Under the pieces are notes generated by a model. It did not search any database and was not told the origin of the DNA. It saw only the letters and a list, made by a program, of their open reading frames with translations. This document shows positions 44,737-53,375 of a DNA stretch of 64,000 nucleotides, in pieces; positions within the stretch are counted from its first letter, which is position 1; each line of letters starts with the position of its first letter. The stretch is taken from assembly GCA_964535825.1 (NCBI GenBank), contig CAZHUC010000004.1, forward strand, positions 119,826 through 183,825, in the 5' to 3' direction. The stretch is from CAZAQK01 sp964535825 (GTDB lineage Bacteria; Pseudomonadota; Alphaproteobacteria; Rickettsiales; SXRF01). A program made the translations under genes and the position numbers.

Positions 44737-45759
44737 ATGGTTAAGCACGCTACATTAAAAGGATATGCACGCAAAGCTCCGAAAATTTCGGAAAGCTATT
44801 CGGCTGACACAGTGGAAAAACTGCGTTCCGAAATAGAGCTGCTCACGTCTTATTCCAACGACACGATCTATCGTCTGCGTTACGATACGATGCGCTATGA
44901 TTACATCAGCCCGTCGGTGGTGCGCCTTCTTGGGTTCACACCAGAAGAGCTGAAGGCCATGAACATCCGCACGCTGATACTGGAAACACGCATCGTTAGC
45001 AATGCGCTTAGGTCAGTTGATTCATTCAATGCACTGGAAGAAGACAGGAAGCGCGGCAATGTCAGTAAATGGCAGGCCGATTACCTGATGCGCACCAAGG
45101 ATGGCCGCAAGATATGGGTATCTGATATTTCCTACCCGTGGTTCGACGATAGCGGCGCTATCATTGGCTCGGTAGGTAGCCTGCGTGACATTACCGACCG
45201 TGTGAATGCAGAGGCATCAGCCAAAGAAGAAATTACACGCGTGGTCAGCACAGACCAGCTTACAGGCCTTGCAACACGCCGCGTATTCTTTACCAAACTG
45301 GAAGATGAATTGAAACGTATCAAGCGTAGCCGCGAGGATCTATCCTTGCTGCTTATCGATATGGATCATTTCAAAACCATCAATAATAATTATGGGCAGG
45401 AAATGGGCGACAGGGTGTTGCAGGTCGTTGCCAAGATCATCAATTCCTGCCTGCGTGAGACCGATCTGGGCGCACGCATCGGTGGCGAGGAGTTCGGCGC
45501 AGTACTGCCAGAAACACCGGCTAATGGTGCGTTCTGGGTAGGTGAACGTATCCGTTCATCGGTCGCTAAGGAAACATTCAAGATCGGCGAGAATAACCAG
45601 CTCTTCGGCTGCACCGTATCTATCGGTATCGCTTCGGCACGTTTTGACCATAATACTGACGCCGAGGCACTATACAAAACTGCTGACCAGCGCCTCTATA
45701 TCGCTAAGCACACTGGCCGTAACCAAGTATCTATGGATGAATTGGTGGAAATGCACTAA
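44737..45759 (+). CDS. PAS-GGDEF diguanylate cyclase
   Basis: Makes cyclic di-GMP from two GTP. 340 aa. A PAS domain (about 35-160, with YDYISPSVVRLLGFTPEEL and a PAC-like SLRDITDRVNAEA) leads into a GGDEF domain. The active-site loop is GGEEF (249-253) and metal-binding D208 lies in LLIDMDHFK. An RETD inhibitory site (240-243) sits five residues before the loop, so product feedback is expected. No membrane segment, so a cytosolic sensor. It could control motility in this flagellated organism. Confidence 0.93.
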   Translation: MVKHATLKGYARKAPKISESYSADTVEKLRSEIELLTSYSNDTIYRLRYDTMRYDYISPSVVRLLGFTPEELKAMNIRTLILETRIVSNALRSVDSFNALEEDRKRGNVSKWQADYLMRTKDGRKIWVSDISYPWFDDSGAIIGSVGSLRDITDRVNAEASAKEEITRVVSTDQLTGLATRRVFFTKLEDELKRIKRSREDLSLLLIDMDHFKTINNNYGQEMGDRVLQVVAKIINSCLRETDLGARIGGEEFGAVLPETPANGAFWVGERIRSSVAKETFKIGENNQLFGCTVSIGIASARFDHNTDAEALYKTADQRLYIAKHTGRNQVSMDELVEMH

Positions 45760-45832
45760 GCCCAAATAAATCTTGGACAATTGCAGAATATATTGCTATT
45801 TTCTCAACCCCAGAGCGTTTTTCGAGGTAAAT

Positions 45833-46216
45833 ATGGTGAGCTATTGTTCAAGGAATTTTTTGATGGGTACAGCTTTGTGTGCCTTCATAACCATCAATAC
45901 CGCTCATGCTGACCCAACATTTTCTGGCCCAAGCTCAGGGAGTATACCCGCCACAGCTATTATATCAGGCCCTGGAGCACACATAACACAAACATCTATC
46001 CGGGCGGTCATTGACTGGTCTGGGTTTAATAGTGGCTCGCGTGAAACCGTCACGTTCAAAGATCCTGTTGCCCATGTGCCGAATGTAAGCAATGCAGGAT
46101 TTAACGATAGTCACTTGTCTCCTTCAGCCGGCGGAAACAGCAAGGTCGATACGAATCTTTCACCTGTCGATTCTGCCAACGATGCCTTGAACAAACTTGG
46201 TTTGTTAAGCCAGTAA
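45833..46216 (+). CDS. Short exported protein with a TPS/haemagglutinin-like N-terminal motif
   Basis: The ATG at 45833 has GAGG 7 nt upstream and gives 127 aa with a signal peptide (cleavage expected after residue 26, TAHA|DPTF). Residues 51-78 (ITQTSIRAVIDWSGFNSGSRE, then TVTFKDP) match the pattern of the two-partner-secretion domain at the start of filamentous haemagglutinins, where a similar RAIIDWxSFNIGxGETVxFxQP run is conserved. Such domains normally continue for about 250 residues and head proteins of thousands. Here the protein stops soon after. It may be a remnant or a stand-alone short form. Confidence 0.6.
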   Translation: MVSYCSRNFLMGTALCAFITINTAHADPTFSGPSSGSIPATAIISGPGAHITQTSIRAVIDWSGFNSGSRETVTFKDPVAHVPNVSNAGFNDSHLSPSAGGNSKVDTNLSPVDSANDALNKLGLLSQ

Positions 46217-46263
46217 TACGCATTATTGTAACCTGCAGGATATGAAAGCGTAGTAGCCGCTTC

Positions 46264-47271
46264 CTAATACACGCGCTCTGCGCAGAAATCGACCAGATCC
46301 AGCATGGATTGTTTGGCAGGACTATCAGGCAACACATCTAAAGACTGTGTGGCTTTATTGCAGTATTCATGCGTCATCTGCATGGCTTTATGTAATGCAT
46401 TATGCTCCACGAGGTATTGTATAGCTGTGTTCAGATCTTCAGCATTCTGATCGCGGTCAGCAAGGCAGCGATTCCAGAAATCCTTTTCCTCCTCACCACC
46501 GGCATTATAGGCAATGATGACGGGCAGGGTGATCTTGCCTTCGCGGAAATCATCGCCCACGGTCTTGCCCAGTGTTTGCTGATTGGCGCTGTAATCCAGC
46601 ACATCATCGACCAGCTGGAAAGCGATACCAATGTCATTGCCGAACTGGCGCAGGGCAGGGCGTAAATCTTCTTTTTTGGCAGCCACAGCACCAAGTTCAC
46701 ACGCAGCGGCAAAGAGGGCTGCGGTTTTGGATTCAATCACTTTCAGATAATCAGCTATCGTGGTCTCTGGGTCACCTTCGGTCATAAGTTGCATGACCTC
46801 ACCCTGAGCGATAATGGCAGACGCATCGGAAAGGATCTTCAGTACGGTGTTAGAGCCATCTTCCACCATCATCTGGAACGCCTGTGATAACAGGAAATCA
46901 CCCACCAAAACGCTCGCTTTGTTGCCAAACACTTCGTTGGCAGTAGCAAGGCCACGACGCAGCTCACTTTCATCCACCACATCATCATGAAGCAGGGTGG
47001 CGGTGTGGATGAATTCAACGGCAGTTGCCAGTGCGATGTGGCGGTTGCCTTCAAATCCGCAGGCCTTGGAAGCAATGAGTGTAAGCGCCGGGCGGATGCG
47101 TTTGCCACCAGATGCAACAATGTGACGCGCTATCTCGTGGATCAGCGGCACTTCGCTTTTGATGCGCGAGAGAATGAGTGCATCTACTTGTTTCAGGTCT
47201 TGCTGGATAAGCGAATAGAGCGCATCCAGAGAAGCTGATTTAGTTACATGAGCGGTAGCGGTTTGTGTCAT
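46264..47271 (-). CDS. ispB: Polyprenyl (octaprenyl-type) diphosphate synthase
   Basis: Makes the long prenyl side chain of ubiquinone. The ATG at 47271 gives 335 aa; a TTG at 47301 would add ten. Motifs: GGKRIRPAL, first Asp-rich motif LLHDDVVDES, GDFLLSQAF, and second motif LVDDVLDYS followed by LGKTVGDDFREGKITLP. These features place it in the long-chain branch, distinct from ispA at 31 kb. Chain length cannot be read reliably. Downstream of the flagellar genes on the same strand, 44 bp after the fliK-like gene. Confidence 0.9.
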   Translation of the reverse strand: MTQTATAHVTKSASLDALYSLIQQDLKQVDALILSRIKSEVPLIHEIARHIVASGGKRIRPALTLIASKACGFEGNRHIALATAVEFIHTATLLHDDVVDESELRRGLATANEVFGNKASVLVGDFLLSQAFQMMVEDGSNTVLKILSDASAIIAQGEVMQLMTEGDPETTIADYLKVIESKTAALFAAACELGAVAAKKEDLRPALRQFGNDIGIAFQLVDDVLDYSANQQTLGKTVGDDFREGKITLPVIIAYNAGGEEEKDFWNRCLADRDQNAEDLNTAIQYLVEHNALHKAMQMTHEYCNKATQSLDVLPDSPAKQSMLDLVDFCAERVY

Positions 47272-47315
47272 ATGCAAAGGTATTAACGGCAATTCTGGCA
47301 AAAATACAGGGGAAT

Positions 47316-48989
47316 TTACGCGCTCATGTCGTTGGTGTGTTCAGGGTGGGTATCTTCCATTGGCCGCACAGGGAATTCCTGCACGGTCTGGAAGGCGAGT
47401 TGGCCTTTAAAACCAGTAAGTTCTGCCATTTCATTATAGATAGTGAATATGTCCTGCCGCGTGGCTTCATCCAGCTGGAAACGGGTGCGGACATAGAGGT
47501 CAAATTCAAGAGTTTTAGGGTCTTTACGCACAAAACCATCCAGCTGCAATTCCCCCATCTGGCTTAAGTCCAGTTCCACCACAAAGCGTGTGTCGTCTTC
47601 GGTATTGCGTTCATTGTCGTTCTTTTGTTTACGGTCACGCTTCAGGAAGAAACGCACCTGCTGTATCTCGCCATGCACAGCGATAGGGAAGAACAGCGTC
47701 TGCCATTGGCCGGGCTGTGCCTCGCTGAACTGGCGACCAAGTGCGAAGAATTCACCTTCAGCCTTGCGTACCAGCGCGCCATGACCCTTGTCTTCCAGCC
47801 AGCTTGTGTTGTCTTTTCCTAACCACCCACGGAAATCGCCACCGCGCAGGGCGGTAATGAATACCATGAGTCCTGTTGGGATCGCCTGCGGATTGATGGT
47901 GCTGGCTGTTCCACTCTGTTGGAGAGCTGCACCATGCCCGAAGAGTGATGCAATACCGGAAGCATACAGACTTTCAGCAGAAAGATTGCTGGTTAGCAGG
48001 GATAATATCTGCTGCAAGGCAGGCCAGTGGCGGGCAAGGGTCGTGACCGGATCGGGCTGTGTATTGACCACCGCATTCTGTGGCTGGAGCACAGTGGCTT
48101 GCGCTTTTGCCTGTTCTACCTGAAAGGTGAGTTTGATACCCGGAGGCAGTGGGCTGGTGGTGTTCAACTGAAGTGTTACACCGTTTGCGGTCTGGAGGAT
48201 GGTTTCACCAGTCGGGATGCTGCGTGTAACGGTTGCCTGCAGTATTTGTCCTTGCAATGCGGCAGGAGGCTGCGCTGGCTGTGTCGGAGCTGTGGGCGTT
48301 GCCTGCGCTGGTGCAGATGGAGTGTTGCCAGCCGGTTTCAGGGTGTCGGCTGCTGCTCTTGTATAGGCTGCATATGAGGGATTGCTTGCAGTAGCTGGCT
48401 GCTGCGTAGATGTTGGTGCTTGTGGTGTGCCTGCCTTGTTCGTTGTGGCTGCTTCTGCCGAAATTACTTTTACCAGTAATTGTGTACCTTGAGGCAGGTC
48501 TGGCTGGTCCGTGAGTAATGTTGCCGTGATGGTGGCCTGCACATTCACCGCCGTGGCTGGTGTAAGCCGTGCGGTGCTGGCAGTGCTTGCGCTGATATTG
48601 GTGGTATCAACCGGCGGGCGCGATGTTGGCGGGAATTGGGCATCCTTCGATTGTGGTAATACGGATACTCTCTCAGCCGATTCGGTGGGTTCACCATCGA
48701 TGGAAATGATATGCGCCTGCGGCTGACCCGTACGGTTCTCGATGCGAATGACCAGCTCTGTGCCTATCTTGAAGAAATGCTTGGATTGGAATGTAATATC
48801 GCCACTTTCCGTGCGCAATATAGGGTTTCCGGCGGTGTCGCGGTTAATGACGAACCCGGCAAGGATGCTACCCGGAGGGAAGCGCGTGATGATGGGCGGC
48901 AGGTTGGTGGAATTACTATCCGTGATCCCCGGCTGTTTTACATTCTGCGAGGGTGAGGCGATGATGTTTAAGAAACGTAGCTCATCCAT
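47316..48989 (-). CDS. fliK: FliK-like flagellar hook-length control protein
   Basis: 557 aa. A Pro/Thr/Ala/Gln-rich middle (about 120-260) separates an N-terminal beta region from a C-terminal domain with VVELDLSQMGELQLDGFVR, the pattern of the FliK C-terminal (hook-length control) domain that acts on the export switch. Charged patch KRDRKQKNDNERNTEDD precedes it. The position directly after flhG on the same strand agrees with a flagellar role. Overall divergence is high, so FliK-like is a cautious name. Confidence 0.68.
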   Translation of the reverse strand: MDELRFLNIIASPSQNVKQPGITDSNSTNLPPIITRFPPGSILAGFVINRDTAGNPILRTESGDITFQSKHFFKIGTELVIRIENRTGQPQAHIISIDGEPTESAERVSVLPQSKDAQFPPTSRPPVDTTNISASTASTARLTPATAVNVQATITATLLTDQPDLPQGTQLLVKVISAEAATTNKAGTPQAPTSTQQPATASNPSYAAYTRAAADTLKPAGNTPSAPAQATPTAPTQPAQPPAALQGQILQATVTRSIPTGETILQTANGVTLQLNTTSPLPPGIKLTFQVEQAKAQATVLQPQNAVVNTQPDPVTTLARHWPALQQILSLLTSNLSAESLYASGIASLFGHGAALQQSGTASTINPQAIPTGLMVFITALRGGDFRGWLGKDNTSWLEDKGHGALVRKAEGEFFALGRQFSEAQPGQWQTLFFPIAVHGEIQQVRFFLKRDRKQKNDNERNTEDDTRFVVELDLSQMGELQLDGFVRKDPKTLEFDLYVRTRFQLDEATRQDIFTIYNEMAELTGFKGQLAFQTVQEFPVRPMEDTHPEHTNDMSA

Positions 48990-49010
48990 CGTCTGTCCTC
49001 CCTGATCGCG

Positions 49011-49766
49011 CTATCTTTGCATCAGCTTGATGGATAGTGCCGCGGCGTCGGTGGCAGCGGTGGAGTGTGGGGCTTTGATGATCAGTGATTTCTGGCTGCG
49101 GATGGAATCCTTCACCTTGTTATCGCGGCGAATGATACCAAGCAGCGGAGGCGACATATTCAGGAAATTCACGCAGGCTTTATTCAGTGCGTGGTAGGTA
49201 GTTTCACCCTCTTTTTGTGTGGAGGCCTGATTGATGACAATGCCGATATCTGGCGGTTGCTTGCTACCCTGGGCGATCTTGATAAATGCGTAGGCATCCG
49301 TAAGCGATGTGGGTTCATCCGTCACCACCACGATGCAGCGGCCAGCCAGTGACGAGAGGTACTGCACATGCTGCTCAATGCCTGCGCCCAGATCGATAAT
49401 CACAAAATCATAATTCTTCTGGATGGACCTCAGGTCATTGGCAAGGTTCTCCAGCTTTTCAACCGGCATGGTGGCAAGCGCAGCTGAACCGCTGCGGCCA
49501 GCTACAATGTCAAACCCGCCTTCAGAATAGGTGGTGATGGATTCTTTCAGATTGTTCCTGCCATTGATGACGCTGTTTAAGTCGCGCTGGGGCGTCAGGC
49601 CAAGCTGTACATCCACGTTGGCCAGGCCAATATCACCATCGAACAACAACACCTGCCTGCCGGAACGTGCAAACAAATGTGCAAGCGTGATGGAAAGCCA
49701 TGTTTTGCCCACGCCTCCCTTGCCGGAAGCAATGGCGATGATGTTGTTTTGTGCGGGGTCTGTCAT
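49011..49766 (-). CDS. flhG: Flagellar number regulator FlhG (MinD-like ATPase)
   Basis: MinD/ParA-type ATPase that with FlhF sets flagellar number and position. 251 aa. The deviant Walker A is IASGKGGVGKTWLSITLAH; switch regions appear as LLFDGDIGLANVDVQLGL and VIIDLGAGIE. The C-terminal membrane-targeting helix of MinD is not obvious. 26 bp after flhF. Confidence 0.92.
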   Translation of the reverse strand: MTDPAQNNIIAIASGKGGVGKTWLSITLAHLFARSGRQVLLFDGDIGLANVDVQLGLTPQRDLNSVINGRNNLKESITTYSEGGFDIVAGRSGSAALATMPVEKLENLANDLRSIQKNYDFVIIDLGAGIEQHVQYLSSLAGRCIVVVTDEPTSLTDAYAFIKIAQGSKQPPDIGIVINQASTQKEGETTYHALNKACVNFLNMSPPLLGIIRRDNKVKDSIRSQKSLIIKAPHSTAATDAAALSIKLMQR

Positions 49767-49792
49767 AAGGATGCTAGCTTCATGGAAAAAAC

Positions 49793-50818
49793 TCAGGTTT
49801 GCAACTGGTATTGCAGTAAAAGTTCGGCGAGGGCGGTGGCATTGGCGGGCTTTAATGTATCCACCACGGAAGAGGATGCGCTGATATTGCAGAAGGCAAA
49901 GTCATATGCGGCGGTCACTGCCAGTATGCCACCAAAACGGCGTGCAGTGTCAGCGCGTGTTACCAACACACGGCGGATAGGCAGTGTGGCAAAGGATTCT
50001 GCGGTATCTATGGCCTCCATGCTGTCGCCACCGGCGGCCATCACCATCACGGGTTCAACCCCTTCCATTTGGGCGTAGGCCTGTAATTCAGCCATCTCCG
50101 ATTGGTCATAGGCGTTGCAGCCAGCGGTATCGATGAGTACGCGGGTGTCTTCAGGTAATTGCGACAAATATTTCTGGAGTTCCTTGCGTGATGTGACCAC
50201 ATCAAGATCGACCTCAAGGATATTGGTGAATGCCTTGAGCTGTTCGACGCCGCCGGCGCGCTTGTTATCGGTGGTCACGACGGTGATGGGTATCTTTTCC
50301 ATCGCAAGGCGGGTGGCGATTTTGGCGATGGTGAAGGTTTTGCCGATACCGGGCGCGCCTACCAGCATCAGGTGGGAATCGAGCTTATTAAATACCAGTG
50401 GGTCAAAAGTAAAAAAATTACCCAGTAATTTTTCAAGGCCCATGCGTTGCAGTTTGGCAGGGTCTTCACGGCCTCCCATGCGTATCAGAGCGGTAGCGGC
50501 TATCATTTCCTTATCGCTGATCTTCTGCATCAGTTTGGCGCTGAACAGATCCGGTACGTTATGGAAGCGCAGGATATTCTGCAGTTGAAAGCGCAGGTCT
50601 GCCGTTGATGCTGTTTCCTGCTTCGTCTCTACAGGTTTTGCTGGCTGCGGTGTAAAATGTGCAGGTGGCTCATCTACTTCTTCCACGGCGGCGGTGACCT
50701 TGATGGCGCGCTTGCCAGCCGGTTCACTGGCGATGATGATAGCATTCTCGCCCATTTCCTCGCGCACCAGCTTCATGGCAGCTGGCATATTGGTGGCGGT
50801 AAAACTGCGTAGCCTCAT
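49793..50818 (-). CDS. flhF: Flagellar biosynthesis GTPase FlhF
   Basis: SRP-family GTPase that directs flagellum placement. 341 aa. The N-terminal B-domain (MRLRSFTATNMPAAMKLVREEMGENAIIIAS) is characteristic. The P-loop is GAPGIGKT (154-161), with DNKRAGGVEQLKAF and the DTAG loop in RVLIDTAGCNAYD. It overlaps the upstream small membrane gene by 4 bp. flhF-flhG order is conserved widely. Confidence 0.93.
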   Translation of the reverse strand: MRLRSFTATNMPAAMKLVREEMGENAIIIASEPAGKRAIKVTAAVEEVDEPPAHFTPQPAKPVETKQETASTADLRFQLQNILRFHNVPDLFSAKLMQKISDKEMIAATALIRMGGREDPAKLQRMGLEKLLGNFFTFDPLVFNKLDSHLMLVGAPGIGKTFTIAKIATRLAMEKIPITVVTTDNKRAGGVEQLKAFTNILEVDLDVVTSRKELQKYLSQLPEDTRVLIDTAGCNAYDQSEMAELQAYAQMEGVEPVMVMAAGGDSMEAIDTAESFATLPIRRVLVTRADTARRFGGILAVTAAYDFAFCNISASSSVVDTLKPANATALAELLLQYQLQT

Positions 50819-51069
50819 GCTGCAGCCTTATCGTTGCGCCAGCGCTTCCAGATGCCGTAACCGGTGATGAAGAACCACGCTACTTCCAGCAGGAAGGCCG
50901 ATAAATTCCAGTCCCAGAGCAGTGACATAATGATAAGTACCGCGCCTGCAAGATTCATGAACAGATAATCATAACTGGTGGGCTGCATACGCCCATTCTG
51001 CAAGAAGAAATAGGCCAGCAGGAAGCAGCACATGCCACTGATACCGATGATATTGAATAGTAGATCCAT
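50815..51069 (-). CDS. Small membrane protein, CBU_0592-like
   Basis: 84 aa with three hydrophobic segments (4-23, 36-52, 58-74) and the pattern NIIGISGMCCFLLAYFFLQNGRM, SYDYLFMNLAGAVLIIMSLLWDWNLSAFLLEVAWF. This resembles the uncharacterised CBU_0592 membrane family. It overlaps flhF by 4 bp and the flhA stop by 1 bp, so it is embedded in the flagellar operon and probably translated with it. Function unknown. Confidence 0.72.
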   Translation of the reverse strand: MDLLFNIIGISGMCCFLLAYFFLQNGRMQPTSYDYLFMNLAGAVLIIMSLLWDWNLSAFLLEVAWFFITGYGIWKRWRNDKAAA

Positions 51070-53204
51070 TATATTTGTCCCAGTGTCTTGATGCGCGCTT
51101 TGGGGTGAATTTCATTCTGGGACAACACCACCGTGGAAGGACGGAAACGCTCAACGACCGAGCGCACATAAGGGCGTATGGCAGGACTGGTGAGAAGCAC
51201 CGGCATTTCACCCTGCATAGCGAATTTATCGAAATTGGAACGCACGGCCAGAATGAACTCCTGAATGCGCGAAGGCGCCATCGAAAGTATCTTATCTTCA
51301 CCAGCGGCGGTAAGGGATTCGATATAGGTCTGTTCCCATGCAGGTGAGAGCGAGATGATAGGTATATAGCCATCAGGGCCGGTATTGGCGTGGCTTATCT
51401 GGCGGGCAAGGCGTGAACGAACATGCTCGGTGACCATGTGCACATTCGGGGTGGCGCGCGATGCTTCGGCGATAGCCTCGAGGATGGTGGAGAGGTCGCG
51501 GATAGAAACCGTTTCCTTAAGCAGGTTTTGCAGCACGCGCTGCACGCCGCTGACAGATATCTGTGACGGAATGGTCTCGCTGACCAGCTTTTGCTGGGTC
51601 TTGCCGAGGTCATCCAGCAGTTTCTGGGTTTCTGCATAGGACAGTAGCTCGGACATGTTGTCTTTGATGACCTCGGTCAGGTGCGTGGTGATGACCGTTG
51701 GCGGGTCAACCACCGTGTAATTGCGGAACAGCGCTTCCTCGCGCTGATTCTCCGCCACCCATTTCGCTGGCAGGCCAAAGGTTGGTTCGGTGGTGTCTTC
51801 GCCGGGCAGATCCATTTTGCCACCATTAGGATTCATAATGAGCAAGGCCTCAGGGCGAATGTCACCGCGTGCGCCCTCAATTTCCTTCACCTTGATCACA
51901 TAGGTGTTTGGAGGCAGTTGCATGTTATCCTGAATGCGAACGGCAGGGATCACAAAGCCCAGCTCGCGTGCCATCTGACGGCGCAGTGCTTTGATCTGTT
52001 CGGTCAGGCGATGGCCCTTCTGGTAATTGATGAGTGGCAGCAGGCCATATCCGAGTTCAAGCCGCAGGGAATCGATCTGCAGGAAATCCTCTTCCTTTTC
52101 TTCGGCGGGAGCAGCCTCGCCTTCGGCTGGTTGAGGACCAGTCAGTGCTTTAAGTCCGGCCGCTGCGCCACCAAGTGCAGAAGCAGGGTCGCCATGCGGA
52201 TTCTTGAGCATATACCACGCCAGATAACCACTGATACTACCAAGCACGACAAAAGGCAGGGCAGGTACTCCGGGCACAGCCGCAAGCAGCAGCATGAAGC
52301 CGCTGGTGATACCAAGCGGTGTTGGGGAGCGTGTAAGTTGGTTAAGTACAGCTTTCTCGGCTGAGCCGGTTGCACCTGACTTGGTGATAAGGATACCGGC
52401 AGCGGTAGATACGATGAGGGCAGGCACTTGGGTTACAAGACCGTCACCCACAGTGAGTGTGGTGTAGGTGTGTACAGCTTCTTCAAAGCTCAGGTCGTTC
52501 TGTGCCACACCGATGATGATACCGGCAATGAAGTTGATAAACGTAATGAGCAACCCTGCGATGGCATCGCCACGCACGAATTTGCTCGCACCGTCCATTG
52601 AGCCGAAGAAGTTACTTTCATCTTCCAGCTCTTTGCGGCGCGACTTTGCGACATCTTCACTGATGAGGCCTGCCGACAGGTCGGCATCGATCGCCATTTG
52701 TTTGCCCGGCATCGCATCTAACGAGAAGCGGGCCGATACTTCGGCGATACGGCCAGAACCCTTGGTGATAACCACGAAATTGATGATGGTGAGGATCGCA
52801 AAGATGATCGCACCGATCACCACGGATCCTCCCATCACGAATCCGCCAAATGCCTCGATCACGTGGCCTGCGGCATCCGTGCCCTCATGCCCATGCGAGA
52901 GAATGAGGCGGGTGGAGGCAATGTTCAGTGACAGCCGCAGCATGGTAACGATCAGCAGGATGGTCGGGAATGAATTGAGCTGTAGCGGCTTTTCAACGAA
53001 CAGTACGGTCATCAGGATAAGTACTGAGATCGTGACGGACAGCGAAAGCATCAGGTCCAGCAATACTGGCGGCAGCGGCAGGATCAGCACCACAAGGATG
53101 GAGATGATGCCCATGGCAAAATAAATATCGCGCCGCTTGAGCAGGTCCATCACCTGCTGGCGAATATCTGGCGTTGTGGTCGCTGTTGCCGTTGCTTCAG
53201 CCAT
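51069..53204 (-). CDS. flhA: Flagellar export apparatus protein FlhA
   Basis: Inner-membrane component of the flagellar type III export gate, 711 aa. Eight N-terminal membrane segments with the conserved RIAEVSARFSLDAMPGKQMAIDADLSAGLI, then a Glu/Ala-rich linker (about 355-375) and a cytosolic chaperone-docking domain ending in QNEIHPKARIKTLGQI. Starts 21 bp after the small 49-aa gene on the same strand. Confidence 0.96.
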   Translation of the reverse strand: MAEATATATTTPDIRQQVMDLLKRRDIYFAMGIISILVVLILPLPPVLLDLMLSLSVTISVLILMTVLFVEKPLQLNSFPTILLIVTMLRLSLNIASTRLILSHGHEGTDAAGHVIEAFGGFVMGGSVVIGAIIFAILTIINFVVITKGSGRIAEVSARFSLDAMPGKQMAIDADLSAGLISEDVAKSRRKELEDESNFFGSMDGASKFVRGDAIAGLLITFINFIAGIIIGVAQNDLSFEEAVHTYTTLTVGDGLVTQVPALIVSTAAGILITKSGATGSAEKAVLNQLTRSPTPLGITSGFMLLLAAVPGVPALPFVVLGSISGYLAWYMLKNPHGDPASALGGAAAGLKALTGPQPAEGEAAPAEEKEEDFLQIDSLRLELGYGLLPLINYQKGHRLTEQIKALRRQMARELGFVIPAVRIQDNMQLPPNTYVIKVKEIEGARGDIRPEALLIMNPNGGKMDLPGEDTTEPTFGLPAKWVAENQREEALFRNYTVVDPPTVITTHLTEVIKDNMSELLSYAETQKLLDDLGKTQQKLVSETIPSQISVSGVQRVLQNLLKETVSIRDLSTILEAIAEASRATPNVHMVTEHVRSRLARQISHANTGPDGYIPIISLSPAWEQTYIESLTAAGEDKILSMAPSRIQEFILAVRSNFDKFAMQGEMPVLLTSPAIRPYVRSVVERFRPSTVVLSQNEIHPKARIKTLGQI

Positions 53205-53225
53205 GTGTTGCGCTACCTATTGACC

Positions 53226-53375
53226 TTAAAATTCGCACGCTTGTTTTTCTTCGTTCCAGCGACCGCCCTGATCCTGGCAGTTATCCACTGTCAGCCACTG
53301 GCTGCACATAGGAATACTGCCTATCAGCAACCCGAGTACCAGCCAGCTGATGCGTATCTTCCATTCACGTTTCAT
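53226..53375 (-). CDS. 49-aa membrane-anchored protein between flbD and flhA
   Basis: Read from the reverse strand: starts at the ATG overlapping the flbD stop (TAATG) and ends 21 bp before flhA. A basic N-terminus (MKREWKIR) and hydrophobic segment 9-23 (ISWLVLGLLIGSIPM) are followed by a short outward part with Cys at 24, 33 and 47 and the run DNCQDQGGRWNEEKQAC. The CxDxGGxWN...C pattern recurs in small exported alphaproteobacterial proteins, as far as I recall. No other frame fills this gap. Likely real and translationally coupled to flbD. Confidence 0.65.
   Translation of the reverse strand: MKREWKIRISWLVLGLLIGSIPMCSQWLTVDNCQDQGGRWNEEKQACEF

Noticed and set aside
51681..52364. 227-aa forward-strand frame opposite flhA
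   Set aside because: Antisense shadow; flhA motifs are intact on the reverse strand.
53281..53289. TTATCCACT, a one-mismatch DnaA box
   Set aside because: Single, imperfect and inside the 49-aa coding sequence; probably chance.
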